Shown: positions 9,087 to 20,333 of the stretch, one piece after another | Numbering within the stretch: position 1 is the first letter of the stretch | Layout: every line of letters begins with the position of its first letter | Assembly: GCA_037176725.1 (NCBI GenBank) | Contig: JAZBRS010000035.1 | Span: forward strand, 45,022,001 to 45,086,000 | Reading direction: 5' to 3' | From: Posidonia oceanica | Taxonomy: Eukaryota > Streptophyta > Magnoliopsida > Alismatales > Posidoniaceae | DNA: 64,000 nt | The notes under the pieces: model-generated | The model's database searches: none | The model's input: the letters and a program-made list of their open reading frames with translations, nothing else | What the model was told of the DNA's origin: nothing | Made by a program: the position numbers and the translations under genes

Positions 9087-10958
9087 CAACTGGTGCTCCG
9101 TCATCCTACCCCTATCACAGCACAGCATGGCATTTACTCTTCTCCTTTGCATCAAGCCCAGCATCCTGCATACACTCCTGCATACACAGTTCCCCAGCAC
9201 GGATACGCCAGCCATCCCGTTGCTCCACCAGGCGACGCTATGGTAGATTCGGAGGAGCACTTAGGTGCGACCCATTCGGCGTATGTGCTCACTACCCCTG
9301 CTGATCCCTCCCCTATAACAGTAACTCCGGACCCCATCAACAACCGGATGGACGTCCTGGAGAAGGCACTACGACTAGTGCAGGGTACTGAGTACCAGAC
9401 CTACCAATTTCGGGACCTCTGCTGCTTTCCAGAGGCGGTACTCCCTCCGAAGTTCAAAATCGCGGACTTCGAGAAATACAATGGTAGAGGCTGCCCCATG
9501 GCACACCTGAAGGCGTATTACGGTGATCTCGCTCAGCTTCAGGCTGACGAGAGGTTGCTGATCCGCTTGTTCCAGAAGAGTTTGACCGGGCCGGCACTCA
9601 AGTGGTTCACATCACTTGATATGTCAGCCATCAAGACTTGGAACGACCTCAGTCAGGCGTTCCTGGAACAATACTCCTTCAACCTCGATCTGGTCCCAAA
9701 GCGGGCGGACTTGATCGCAATCAAGCAAAATTCCAGCGAGCCGTTCAGGGAGTACGTCGGCAGCTGGCGCGCCCTTGCCTCTCAGGTTCGAGATAGACCC
9801 TCTGACGAGGAGTCTATTGAGATCGTCATCAAAAGGGCGCAGCCATCTCTTGGAGCTCTGCTTAGCATCCAACCAATCACTACTTTTGCAGCACTCATCA
9901 GAGCTGGAGCGCGCGTGGAGAGTTCTTTGCGGAGTGGCAACTTCCCGGCTCTCTCTGCGTTCGCTAAGCAGACCGCGATCAGCAGTAACAGTGCCAACAG
10001 CAGTGCCGCCAACAACAACAGCAGCAGCAGCAACAACCGCCTGAAAAGGAAAGACTCGCCGAAAACCGCTGTTGCATTCGTCGACTCCCCTGCTGTGCCT
10101 ATTCGCTTGCCATCCCGGCCTGCCCCAGCTTTGATGGTGTACGCTCCAGCACTTAGGAATCCACCCACACCACAAATCACAACCACCGCTAGACCGGTCT
10201 ACCCCGCCGCACCGGTTCAGCAAGGCTCATACAAAAGGCAAAGAAGGCCACCCATTGAGAAGTGGAAATTCGCCCCACTGGTGGAACCGCTCACGGTCAT
10301 CTTGCCAAAGGTTGCATCGCTCCTGAAGTTCCCGGAGGTTCGTCCGCCCCCAAGTCTTTTGCCGCATTGGTTTAGGGCGAACCTCTTCTGCAATTTCCAT
10401 CGAAGTACCGAGCACTCGACGGACAATTGCTGCTCTTTGTGGAACGCTATTCAGGATTTAATCGAATCGGGAACGATTGTGATTGACACGCATGAGGCAT
10501 CCACTCAAGCAAACACACATGCATCTGCACATTCAGCTGTTCCCCCTCATTCTGGCATCATCCACCAACCCTTACTAGAGCACTCTTATCCGGGAGGGGC
10601 GGGAACCTCAGGCATCCACTCTGTCTTCCCTTCTGGGCCTACTACCTCTGTGGTAGACCCTTCTGATCTTATATCTGATATTTCTGAGCCTTTCCCTGTA
10701 AATCTCTATCTTGCGGCAGTTGCCGGCTCCGAGTCGGGAATTCACACGATCCGACCGCGTGCCAGGCCGGAGCGCCCCTTCGCGCCCCTGGCTGTGCTTC
10801 GTCAAGCTCAATCCCCTGTACACCTTCTAGCTAGGGCCCAGCCTAGATCCCCCGTCCACCTCTTTAGGGCGACCTCAGCTAGAATCTCCTGTACACCTCC
10901 TAGGCAGACCTCAACCTGCCCCAGCCTTCCCACCCCAACAACCATACCCTCCAGGTAG
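9087..10958 (+). pseudogene. gag: gag capsid and nucleocapsid region
   Basis: It is in frame with the upstream segment. The capsid core lies at about 9430-9950 and contains FEKYNGRGCPMAHLKAYYG, RLFQKSLTGPALKWF, FLEQYSFNLDLVPKRADL and RPSDEESIE, the pattern of the plant Ty3/gypsy gag family (Retrotrans_gag). A Ser/Asn-rich linker follows (9960-10050). A zinc-knuckle variant C-X2-H-X4-H-X4-C is at 10389-10430, with His in place of the second Cys, as seen in related Tat gags. The C-terminal part is Pro/Arg-rich with degenerate repeats (SPVHLL...). A one-base shift near 10863-10870 moves the true frame; the apparent stop at 10956-10958 lies beyond it. The product would form the virus-like particle in the cytoplasm. 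Confidence 0.9.
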
Positions 10959-11226
10959 ACCTCAATACCCAGTAGGTCCCCCTGTAACCCCTCCTGTGCT
11001 CGCAGCACGTGCTCCAGTGGTTATTGATTTAACCTTGGACACCCATCATGTCCCTTACAGCTACGCCACAGAAATGTATGCGGAAGTAACGCGATCGGGG
11101 AGGGTCTACAGGCCCCCAGCACCGGCAATTAGGCCAAATCACCCTAAACCTGCTATGCCCCCCACCCTACAACCAACCCATAGCAGATCCAACCTCAAAC
11201 CAACCTGTAGCAAGCCGAATCCCTGA
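10871..11226 (+). pseudogene. gag: gag C-terminal continuation in a shifted frame
   Basis: After the shift near 10863-10870 the reading frame continues as a Pro-rich tail and then APVVIDLTLD, a Tat-gag-like segment. Internal comparison of the repeated SPVHLL-type units shows one extra base at the break. A second break lies at a run of six C (11158-11163), beyond which a third frame (from about 11174, QPIADPTSNQ) leads without further shift into the protease. The apparent stop 11224-11226 is therefore downstream of the true frame change. Confidence 0.65.
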
Positions 11227-11365
11227 CCAGCCTATAGCAGCCCAACTTCCTGCCACTACCCCCTTAGAGCTTGCCAAAACAACCCCTCCTGTTACCAAAA
11301 AGAACCAACCCAAGGCAGACATAACCTCCCAACTTAAGAAGGTCAAAGCTGACATTTCCATTTAG
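11174..11365 (+). pseudogene. gag-protease linker ending in a premature TAG
   Basis: This segment is Pro/Lys-rich and in the same frame as the protease and pol. It runs into TAG 11363-11365 between ADISI and DLIHTSAEHRE. In related elements a large hydrophobic residue, often Trp, occupies this place, so a TGG to TAG change is likely (inference). The frame then stays open for 628 codons. Confidence 0.6.
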
Positions 11366-13252
11366 GACTTAATCCACACCTCTGCCGAACACCGCGAGGC
11401 TTTTCTTCGCATGTTCCAGGCTGCCCGTGTGTCCCAGTCTATTAAGCCTTCAGCCTTGGAGAGCATGGTAGGGATGATTGCGGAGCCCCAGGTCATCTCT
11501 TTTACAAATGATGAGCTGCCTCCGGCAGGGATTAATCACAACCAACCCCTGTTCGTCACGGTCCAGTTCAAAAACTTTCGCATTCCCCTAACATTGGTTG
11601 ATAATGGGTCAGGCCTTAACGTTTGCCCCTTACGTACTGCAACCAAGCTCGGATTCAAAGCCGAGGACATCACGCCAGCCGTGAAGGGAATGACAGCTTT
11701 TGACAACACCCACCATGCCGCTCTAGGGATCCTAATTATTCCTCTTGCTATCGGCCCAGTCGTCTTCAATGTAGAATTCTATGTCGTCGACTTGAAGCCG
11801 AATTTCAATCTTCTGCTTGGGCGCCCTTGGCTCCACAAGCATCAGGTCCTTCCTTCGACCCTCCATCGGATGATAAAGTACCGTCGCGGCGATGATGTCA
11901 TTGTCGTCATGGCGGAGAACTTTGAGAAGGAGCGGATCAAAGCAGTCTCCCCCGTGTCTTCACAAGCTATCCCGTTTGACCCCAAGACTTCTGAAGCTCT
12001 ATATCGCGTTAATCGATGCGAGCCAGTTAACTTCATTCCTGATCTTGAACGTGTCAACTCCTTGGCCGTTCACAGCAACCCCTTCCAAATGGTCGAGAAT
12101 GTATGTCACAGGTGGGGTTACATAAAGGGTACACCGCTCGGGCGTCACGGCCAGGGGATCGCAGAGCCGATCGCAGCAGTGGAGCAGAGGAAATCTAAAG
12201 GCCTCGGTTACGAACCCAAGCTCAACGAAGATCACTGCCTTCAGCTCAAGGATCAAGAACCAGCCATCCCCAGAGACCTCACTAACTTCACCAGTGCAGG
12301 AGTTCTGGGATCGACCGATGATCAAGCCGCGGTACCGGCAGAAGACTGGGTCTGCATTGAGGACTACTACTCGGATGAGGAGCAGTCTGGCACAGTAGAG
12401 GCAGTCCCAACTGGCAGCAAGGCAATGATCAGCACGGAGGCACCACAGTCAATTCATTCAGCTCTCCCTCTAGCAAATACAGCAGACAGCTCAGCAGGCT
12501 CTGTGGCAGAACTGGCAAACTCTCACACTTTCGCAGCCACATCTGCATTACAAGTACAGGCAGCAGCGGTACAGGAGTTAGAGACACTCCTTCTGGCAGA
12601 ATCGGGCAGGCTACCTGCGGTCGCAGTCGCACCAGTGCCACTGTCACTCTCTCTGGAGAGACAGTCGATCAATTCAGTCAGCAGCGCAACTCAGCCCACT
12701 CCAACAGCCACATCACTAGGAATGCAGTCGGCGCAGTCCGCTTCGCATCTTCCTGCCGCAAAACAACAACTCTCATGGCAGGCCCCCATGGCATCAGAAG
12801 CTGCACTCTCACAGTCACAACCAGGTGCAAAGGACCAACTAAGCACCATAGTCTCCGGGCCCTTGAGCCCTCAGAAGAGCATCGCTGCCTGCCCTCCACC
12901 TGCAACAGTGACTCTAGCAGCATACCCATCTGTGGCCCTACTGACCAGTCTGTTTGGATCTCCCACGCCAAAGCTGCCATTATCAGGCGCGCCCATAAGC
13001 CAGATCATGCAAATTCCAAGGGCAGCGATCCGTCTTGCAGCCGGGCCAGTGCCGCAGGCCCCCAGCGCCTACTACGTCGACTCACCCTCCGACGAGGAGG
13101 AAGGAGTGGCGATAGAAGCCCAGGTCGATTCATGGATGTCCAACTTAGAGCTACTTTATCAAGAACAAATCAAGTCGATAGCAGAAGACCTGGCAGAGCA
13201 TCGAGCCGCAGAAAGGAAAGGGAAAGCCGTGGTTACGGACCCTCCTCTGTGA
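11366..13252 (+). pseudogene. pro: aspartic protease and G-patch-like region of pol
   Basis: The retropepsin domain is at about 11540-11880. Its active-site motif is D-N-G-S (Asp codon 11600-11602) followed by GLNVCPL; Asn in place of Thr is usual in Tat/Ogre proteases. LLLGRPWLH follows (about 11810-11833). A glycine-rich segment with GRHGQGI and GLGYEP (about 12135-12215) resembles the G-patch-like part found after Tat proteases. The rest to 13249 is Ser/Ala/Gln-rich linker of low complexity. The segment ends at TGA 13250-13252, in frame with what follows, consistent with a CGA to TGA transition. In life the protease would mature the Gag-Pol polyprotein inside the particle. Confidence 0.85.
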
Positions 13253-14176
13253 GAAGACCATGCCTCTATCATGGTCCTGGAAGAAGGCTCGGCAGCACCG
13301 GACTCTCCTAGACCAGATGAACTCATCACTCTCCGACCAGAAGGCGGGTCTAGCTGGTTTGTGCAACACATGCCTCACTGGAGCAGCATAGCGAGCGGCA
13401 GTGCCCAGATCAGCCGCCAGTCCGGCATACCCTCCACAAGCACACTAGAAGACTCAGAGGAGGAAGCACTAGCAATCCAAGCAGCTGCGGTAACAGAGCA
13501 GAAAGCAGAATCAGTAGCAGAGTTGTTAGCAGCCTCAGTAGCAGGGCCATCAGCGATATCAGTAGCAGAATCAACAAGGCCCTCAGCAGTATCAGCGGAG
13601 CACTTAGCAGAATCAGTCAGGCTAGAGCAAACAGTAGAAGGAGTTGCTGGGACGGAGGTCGCGCGCCGAGGCTACAAGAATACTCGAGTGAGCGTGACCA
13701 TCCTGAAGCGCCACCAGGGCCAAGCAGCGGAACATATACACTCTTTCGACATCACAAGTCCTTCCTTTGAGAAAGAGATCCTCTCAGAACTTATTGCTTA
13801 TGGAGAGGAGGACGATACGGGCATGGATGAGATTGACGAACCATTGCCCGAGTTCCGGCCCTATGACGACGACCCAGAAGGCCCCAACCTCCATGTTGAA
13901 GAAGAAACAGAGGTTGTCAACATCGGCACAGCTGAGGAAGTCAGAGAAGTTCGTATCAGTGCTCAGCTGTCCTCCCAGGCTCGAACAGAGTTCATCGCAT
14001 TTTTGAAAGAATATGCGGATATCTTCGCCTGGAGTTACGAGGATATGGTCGGCCTTGACATAGAAATAGTGGTGCACAATCTGCCCTTAAACCCGGATGC
14101 CAAGCCAGTGAAGCAGAAACTGAGAAGATGGCGACCGCAGTGGCTACTCATGATCAAAGAAGAGATAATGAAGTAG
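13253..14176 (+). pseudogene. pol: protease-RT spacer and start of reverse transcriptase
   Basis: This is in the same frame as the upstream protease. Positions 13253-13640 are Ser/Ala/Glu-rich with repeated SVAE units. An acidic stretch precedes the RT lead-in ILSELIAYGEEDDTGMDE (about 13780-13830), and IFAWSYEDMVGLD and LNPDAKPVKQKLRRWRP (14030-14140) are typical of Tat RT N-termini. It ends at TAG 14174-14176, where relatives have Gln, so a CAG to TAG transition is likely. Ogre elements are known to have a short intron in this interval; no intron is needed to keep this frame open, and I did not find one. Confidence 0.8.
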
Positions 14177-14551
14177 CTCAAAGTCAACTTTCTGAAGGTC
14201 GTTCTTTATCCTGAGTGACTAGTGAACATTGTACCTGTGCCTAAGAAAGATGGCCGAGTTCGGATCTGCATCGACTATAGGGACCTGAACAAGGCGAGTC
14301 CCAAGGACGACTTCCCCTTGCCTCACATTGACATCCTAGTCGACAATACAGCGGGCCACAAGATGCTCTCCTTCATGGACGGCTTTTCTGGATATAACCA
14401 AGTTAAAATGGCAGAAGAAGACATGGAAAAGACTTCATTCATTACCCCTTGGGGAGTCTTCTGCTACCAAGTCATGCCGTTCGGTCTGAAGAATGCTGGT
14501 GCGACCTATCAGAGGGCCATGACTGCGCTATTCCACGACCTCATGCACTAA
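14177..14551 (+). pseudogene. pol: reverse transcriptase palm/fingers core
   Basis: The frame is unchanged, but TGA 14216-14218 interrupts it (a Trp position in relatives). VPKKDGRVRICIDYRDLNKA (14234-14293) and SFMDGFSGYNQ (about 14369-14401) include the first catalytic Asp of RT. PWGVFCYQVMPFGLKNAGAT follows. TAA 14549-14551 breaks the frame again just before the catalytic loop. Because the stops lie in the middle of the polymerase domain, no active RT can come from this copy without readthrough. Confidence 0.9.
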
Positions 14552-17191
14552 GAAGTAGAGGTCTACGTAGACAACATGATTGCTAAAACTAGAGAGCCTG
14601 AAGACCACCTTGCCTGTCTAAAAAAGCTCTTTGACCGTCTATGGAAATACAAATTGCGCCTGAATCCCAAGAAGTGTGTATTCGAGGTGTCCTCTGGCAA
14701 GCTGCTCGGCTACATTGTTAGCCAAAGGGGGATTGAGGTGGACCCGATGAAAGCAAAAGCCATCGTGGACATGCCACCCCCCAGAACTGAAAAGGAGGTC
14801 AGAAGTCTGCTTGGGCGTTTACAGTATATCTGTCGCTTTATTGCACAGCTTACGCCCATCTATGAACCCATATTCAAGCTCCTGAGGAAGAATGCACAAA
14901 TCGACTGGAGCGAGGAGTGTCAGGCTGCATTTGCCAAGATCAAGCAGCTGTTGATCAAGCCTCCTGTCCTGGTTCCCCCTACACCAGGGAGACCTTTGCT
15001 TCTCTACCTTTCTACCACGCAGCATTCCATGGGCGCCGTCTTGGGCCAACATGACGAATCTGGTAGAAAGGAGCACGCCATCTATTACCTGAGCAAGAAA
15101 TTTAATGAATGCGAAGCCAGGTACAGTACACTAGAGAAGACCTGCTTGTCCCTTGTCTGGGCTGCACAGAAGCTTAGGCACTATATGATGGCATACCCAA
15201 TTCAGCTCTTATGCCGGCATGATCCTATCAAGTTCCTCTTTCAAAAGCCAGCCATGATAGGCAGATGTGCTAAGTGGCAGGTGTTATTGTCTCAGTATGA
15301 CATTACCTTTGTCACACAAAAATCCATGAAGGGTCAGGCCATGGCAGACCATCTTGCTGATCTTCCTCTGCCTGAATACCAACCCCTCCAGACGCAGTTC
15401 CCTGACGAGGACATCCTCTTCACAATGGAGGACTCTGAGGAGAAAGATCCTGAAAAACAAGAGGAATGGCAGCACTACTTTGATGGCACTGTCAACAAAA
15501 AGGGCCGAGGCGTAGGCGCAGTGCTGACCACGCCCCAGGGACAGATGATTCCTTTTGCGAGGAAGCTGACTTTCACCTACACAAACAATGAAGCGGAATA
15601 TGAAGCATGCATCCTAGGGTTGAAAGTCGCCCTCGAGCATAAGGCGCGGAAGCTGCATGTGCACGGTGATGCCATGCTAGTGATTTCTCAAGTGAATGGC
15701 GACTGGAGAACAAAAGATCCCAAACTTGTGCCGTATCACGAACACCTGCTGAGGCTGATGGAAGAATTTGAGAGCATCTACTTCACATACATGAACAGAG
15801 CAAAAAATGCGTACGCAGACGCACTAGCAACTCTGGCATCCTGGCTCACTATACCTGAAGACAGCGCAGTGGATGTATCTGTTACTCGCATTGAGCAGCC
15901 TGCATACTGCCTGAACATAGAAGAGGCGAATCCAGCAGAGGAGCGGCCCTGGTATCAAGACATAAAATCTTTCCTGGAGTCTGGCAGCTTTCCTCCTGAT
16001 ACTGCGGCAACAGACAAGAGAACTTTGGCGCGTCTGGCATCAAAGTATGTGTTGGGGGCTGGGCAGCTGTACAGAAGGTCATACAATCAGATGCTACTGC
16101 GCTGCCTGAGCAAATCGGAGGCTGACACGCTGATGCTTCAAGTGCATGCAGGGACCTGTGGCCCGCACATGAACGGCGTCCTCCTGGCCAAGAAGATCAT
16201 GCTTCAAGGATATTTCTGGCAGACCATGGAAGCAGACTGCTGCCGGTTCGTGCGTAGATGCCACAACTGCCAGATCCATGGTAACTTCATCAAGGCCCCC
16301 CCACAACAGCTGCATAACATGTCTTCGCCATGGCCTTTCTCCACCTGGGGGATCGATGTCATTGGCGCCATCCACCCGGCTGCTTCAAATGGTCATCGTT
16401 ACATTCTGGTAGCGATCGACTACTTTACCAAGTGGGTGGAAGCAGTCTCTTATAAGACAGTCACCGCTGTGGCAATAGAAAAGTTTATTAAGAATAATAT
16501 CGTTGCCCGATATGGGGTCCCGCACTCTGTCATCTCTGATAATGGCACAAACTTCATTGCCAAAAGGATCGAGGAATACCTGCAGAGTCTCAAGATCAAG
16601 CATCATAGATCCTCGCCCTACCGGCCACAGATGAATGGAGCGGTGGAGTCTACAAACAAGAACATTGTTAAAATCCTGAAGAAGATGGCAGAAACCCACA
16701 AGGATTGGCATGACAAGCTCCCGTACGCGCTCTGGGCGTACAGGACATCAATCCGGACCTCGACGGGAGCCACCCCATATTCGCTGGTATACGGCATGGA
16801 AGCGGTGTTGCCTGTCGAAGTAGAGATCCCCTCACTGCGGATCCTACGAGAAGCTGAGTTGGAAGAGGCAGAATGGGCTGAAGACTGCTGCGTCCAACTA
16901 AATCTGATTGATGAGCACAGACTGCAAGCTATGCACAACGCTCACTGCCACCAGAAGCGGATGGCCAGAGCATTCTTGAAGAAGGTCCAGCCCAGAAACT
17001 TTCAGCCAGGGGACCTCATTTTGCGTGCCATTCATTTACCTGATGGTCGAGGGAAATTCCGACCTAATTGGCGTGGCCCCTTTGTGGTCAAGCAGATCTT
17101 CTCGGGAGGCGCTGTAGCTCTTGAGGATATGGACCAGGTCGGGCAGTCTGAGCCCGTCAACCTTTGCTACCTCAAGAAGTACTATCAGTAG
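14552..17191 (+). pseudogene. pol: RT catalytic loop, RNaseH, second RNaseH and integrase
   Basis: The RT catalytic loop reads YVDN instead of YVDD (AAC at 14573-14575), losing the second active-site Asp. Numbering from ATG 14576: the Ty3-type RNaseH is at about 145-265, and its first catalytic Asp is replaced by Ser (codon 15011-15013). A second RNaseH at about 296-420 keeps a full set of acidic residues, D303, E341, D365 and D415; this extra archaeal-type RNaseH is a Tat marker. The integrase has a zinc-binding His/Cys domain (CX2C at 562/565) and a catalytic core with D594, D655 and E691 in exact DD35E spacing. Its C-terminal part has KFRPNWRGPF near 17058-17090. The frame ends at TAG 17189-17191. 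RNaseH and integrase motifs look intact. Confidence 0.93.
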
Positions 17192-18690
17192 CCGAAGGCG
17201 GCCCCGTTGCAGACGCCCTTCTCCCACCTACACACTTGCGTTCTCACTTCTTGCATTCTCATCCTACCTGCACCTGCTATCTTGATCCTCACCTTTTGTT
17301 CTGGAACTTGCGCTTATACTTCTTCTATCCTATTCTTGCATTCTCTCTTTTCAAATCATCATCATCATCTTCTCAAAACATGCATCATCTCTCTTTTCAA
17401 ATCATCATCGTCATCCTCTCAAATCATGCATTGCATCTTCGGCCCCGTGATGAGAACCGGAAGTGCTTGCCTACTCTGGAAAGAGTCCGCCCTACCTCAC
17501 CCGGCACTACTTAGATGTCTTAGCTAGTGAGGGAGCCACCACCAATCAGGACAGGCGAACTGCCTAAACTCGTAAGGACATACACCTCTGAGGGAGAAAA
17601 AATGTTAGGATGTGAGTGAGAGTAGACATCTAGGCTTGGGCACGTCCAAGGAATAGAAGACGAAGACAGAAGCCGGCCCTAGAGATAGGGGTGTGCAGTC
17701 TAACCCTGCTCCTTCTACCCATCACACAGCAGACCCAAAGCCCAGACCCATAACAACTCAAACACCCTTCTTTTGCCACCAAAATGGGGATAGCAAAAGC
17801 CTGAAAAAAAAAGAGAAAAAAGAAATCAAACAAGCAAAAAAAAAGAAATAGAACAAAAACAAAAAAAAAAAAAAAAAAAGGAGAAAAGGCAAGCAAAAAA
17901 AAAGAAGAAGAAAAAGGGCAAGATTCAGCCCAAAAATGCAGGCACCATCATCCCCCGTTCCTTACAAGAGACCCAAGGGTGTTAAGCTTAAAAAGGGTCT
18001 ACCACTTCCCTCCAAAAGCAAACACTTACCCTCTCCTAGCTAGGGGCAGAGAAAGACTGCATACCTATGAGGGAGAAATCAAAAAAAAAGAGAGAGCAGA
18101 AAGAATAGGTGTAGGTCCTGAGAGTTCGGCAAGTAGCCTGTCCTCACCACACCACCACCTGTATAGTGCCAACACCCGTTCCGGAGTGCCACCAGCAAGC
18201 CAAGAGTCTAAGTAGGGCCCAGTGAGCTGGGGACCACTCCCTTCCTTTGCAGCAAGCACCAAAGCACTCCGTATGCTGAGGGCACCCAAGCATACTAATC
18301 ATTTCATAAGCATACCGACCTGCATCATGCATACATGCATCCTCAATTATCCTTCTTTCTTATCAATCGTTCTGCTCTGCAACTTGCTTCGACTCTGAGA
18401 CAGTACTTCTTGCCTAGAACGCGTTGACGCTGCTCGAGTTGCGCTGGTCCAGACCTCCTGCCAGCCCTTGCCCCTGTGTCCACAAGACTGCTACAGATTC
18501 CCTTTGCTTATCTATGCTTAACTGCTATATTCTGACATTAACTGCTGGATGCATGTTGAACTACTTTATCAGCCTCGGATTCTGCCCTCTGTTAGGGATT
18601 ATATGCCTGTGTGATCTGACTGTTTACAATGTTAATAACAGGTACCTTCAAGTTCTGCAGCTATCTGCCTATTCCCCTGCAATCTGCGCA
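17192..18690 (+). other. non-coding spacer between integrase and accessory ORF
   Basis: No convincing gene is present. It contains C/T-rich sequence with CATCATC repeats (17340-17430), an A-rich tract with several A-runs (17790-17930), and a short A-rich segment at 18060-18100. An open frame extends upstream of the next gene from 18424, but its first 89 codons have no domain character. TTAATAACAG|G at about 18631-18642 could be a splice acceptor serving the accessory ORF (weak inference). Confidence 0.6.
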
Positions 18691-19893
18691 ATGGGCTTCC
18701 CTACCTTGTTAACTCCAGCACACTGCTCGGAGACCTTACGAGAATGGATCGGCGAGCTTACCCAAGAAGACTGCGAAAAGCTGTGCCTGTGGGGTATTCC
18801 AACCAAGCTACTGAAGGCTGCTGATGTGGAAGTAAGCTGCCATCTTCTGTGTGCCGCCGCAAGGTTCTGGAAACCGGCACACCACGTCTTTCGCTTTGGC
18901 AGAACTGAGCTAACACCCACACTGGAAGAGCTGCGTCGGATCTGCGGCTTCTCCAAGATCATGGGGCCGCCTATCTTCATGAGGCGTAATGGATATCTCG
19001 AGGTCCTGAGCCAACTGACTGGGCTCCCTACTCGAAGCTACCAACAAAGACTGATCTGCACCAGCGGACCTGAACCCATGCTTCGCCTAGCGCACTTTGA
19101 TGATGTCATGAAGAGGCGCGTCGAACTCGGAAATGAGCTGTGGCTCCGAGGGTTTGTCATCCGCTTCCTGGGCGAGCTGATCTTTACTCATGGCCGACTG
19201 ACAATGGCCATTGAGGTTGCAGAAATAGCACTTGCTGTGGTGACCCGGCACATAGACCTGGCACCAGTTGTTCTGGCAAAAACATACCGCTGGCTGGACC
19301 GCATCTCACATCGCTGCCGCCACTTCCACGGCTGCGGGGCACTTATACAAGTCTGGCTAGCCGCACACTTAGAGATGAACCTTCTGTGTCCCCAGGTGCA
19401 TGCCTTTGAAGCCTACTGCAGCAGCGGCCGTGCCAAGACAGTCAAAAGCGTCAAAGAAGAATGTGAAAGGCTATCAGCACTGACTAACGACGCAGTAACC
19501 TGGTGTATCATCCCCTCTGTAGCCGAGCCATTCACTGTCTTCTTCGGCGCACGCGACACACGGCTGATTATACTACCAGGACTCACGGCGGGTGTGGAAT
19601 ACCATCCCATCAGGGTTATGCACCAGTTTGGCTTCCAGCAGGGCGTCTTTGTTGACAGCACAGTGCCCGAGCTTCTTCAGGCATACCCTCTCAGCACAAC
19701 TGCCCCAACAAAGAAGCTGGCCGATCTGATGCAGCATGGGGTGCGGTCAACAGACATCGCAGCTGTGAGAGGTGTAGGATGCACCCCTGAGTATGTGACT
19801 GAGGTCCAAGGGCTCTGGCCCATCGATGAAATCCCGCCAGGCGGTCCTCTATTCCCCGACTCTAGGCAGTCAAAGAAGGCCCGAACCGGCTAG
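18691..19893 (+). CDS. plant-mobile-domain-like accessory protein of E1
   Basis: This is an intact ORF of 400 codons beginning MGFPTLLTP. I prefer ATG 18691 to the more upstream ATG 18424 because domain-like sequence begins here. Residues near 45-85 read CHLLCAAARFWKPAHHVFRF followed by G..ELTPTLEELRRICGF. This matches the core pattern of the plant mobile domain / DUF7745-type proteins (an aromatic-Lys-Pro turn, HVFRFG, then TPTLEEL and a Gly-hydrophobic end). Several amphipathic helices follow, and the C-terminus is short and basic (SKKART). Plant mobile domain proteins in hosts (MAIN/MAIL1 type) are nuclear and linked to transposon silencing, and copies ride in transposons. Extra ORFs between pol and the 3' LTR are known in Tat elements. 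The role here is unknown. It is the only undamaged gene of E1, although chance could explain that over 400 codons. Confidence 0.65.
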   Translation: MGFPTLLTPAHCSETLREWIGELTQEDCEKLCLWGIPTKLLKAADVEVSCHLLCAAARFWKPAHHVFRFGRTELTPTLEELRRICGFSKIMGPPIFMRRNGYLEVLSQLTGLPTRSYQQRLICTSGPEPMLRLAHFDDVMKRRVELGNELWLRGFVIRFLGELIFTHGRLTMAIEVAEIALAVVTRHIDLAPVVLAKTYRWLDRISHRCRHFHGCGALIQVWLAAHLEMNLLCPQVHAFEAYCSSGRAKTVKSVKEECERLSALTNDAVTWCIIPSVAEPFTVFFGARDTRLIILPGLTAGVEYHPIRVMHQFGFQQGVFVDSTVPELLQAYPLSTTAPTKKLADLMQHGVRSTDIAAVRGVGCTPEYVTEVQGLWPIDEIPPGGPLFPDSRQSKKARTG

Positions 19894-20186
19894 GGCACTT
19901 GTGCAGCCGATATGTGGTTTCCTTTCAAGTGGTGCTGTATATTTTGGCCTGCCATAGGCATGTACTCAACAGTTCTTTCAATGAAAAAGTGTCTTCTGCT
20001 GTCTGCTTGCACTTCAGGACACTGCTTAATGCATTGCATAATCATTGCCAACCTCATCTTGGGCCCACTGGCCAGACTCGCAGCCAACACAACGCAGGAA
20101 AGTCCTCAGCAACCAATCCGGAATCCAGAATCTCTACAGACCCGCGCTGTCAAGCCAAGCCATCCAGCGTCCCCAGCTAAGTACCG
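19894..20186 (+). other. spacer after the accessory ORF
   Basis: No gene or repeat is recognised in this roughly 290-bp stretch. Confidence 0.5.
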
Positions 20187-20333
20187 CGGGCTGGCACCCC
20201 CAACTGCTCGGCGATAGGTCCGTCAACCTGTCATCATCTTCGGGCTGGCACCCCCAACTGCTCGGCGATAGGTCCGTCAATCTGTCATCATCTTCGGGCT
20301 GGTACCCCAAACTACTCGTCTGGCAAACATGAT
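20187..20333 (+). repeat. 54-bp tandem repeat, about 2.7 units
   Basis: Units start at 20187, 20241 and 20295 with CGGGCTGGCACCCCCAACTG. They contain GATAGGTCCGTCAACCTGTC. The same motif family occurs singly in the tails of E2, E3, E4 and the plus-strand chain, so it predates E1. Confidence 0.9.

Noticed and set aside
17790..17930. A poly(A) tail of a retroposed cDNA
   Set aside because: The A-runs are interrupted and mixed with G and C, with no flanking duplication and no cDNA-like sequence upstream other than E1 itself.
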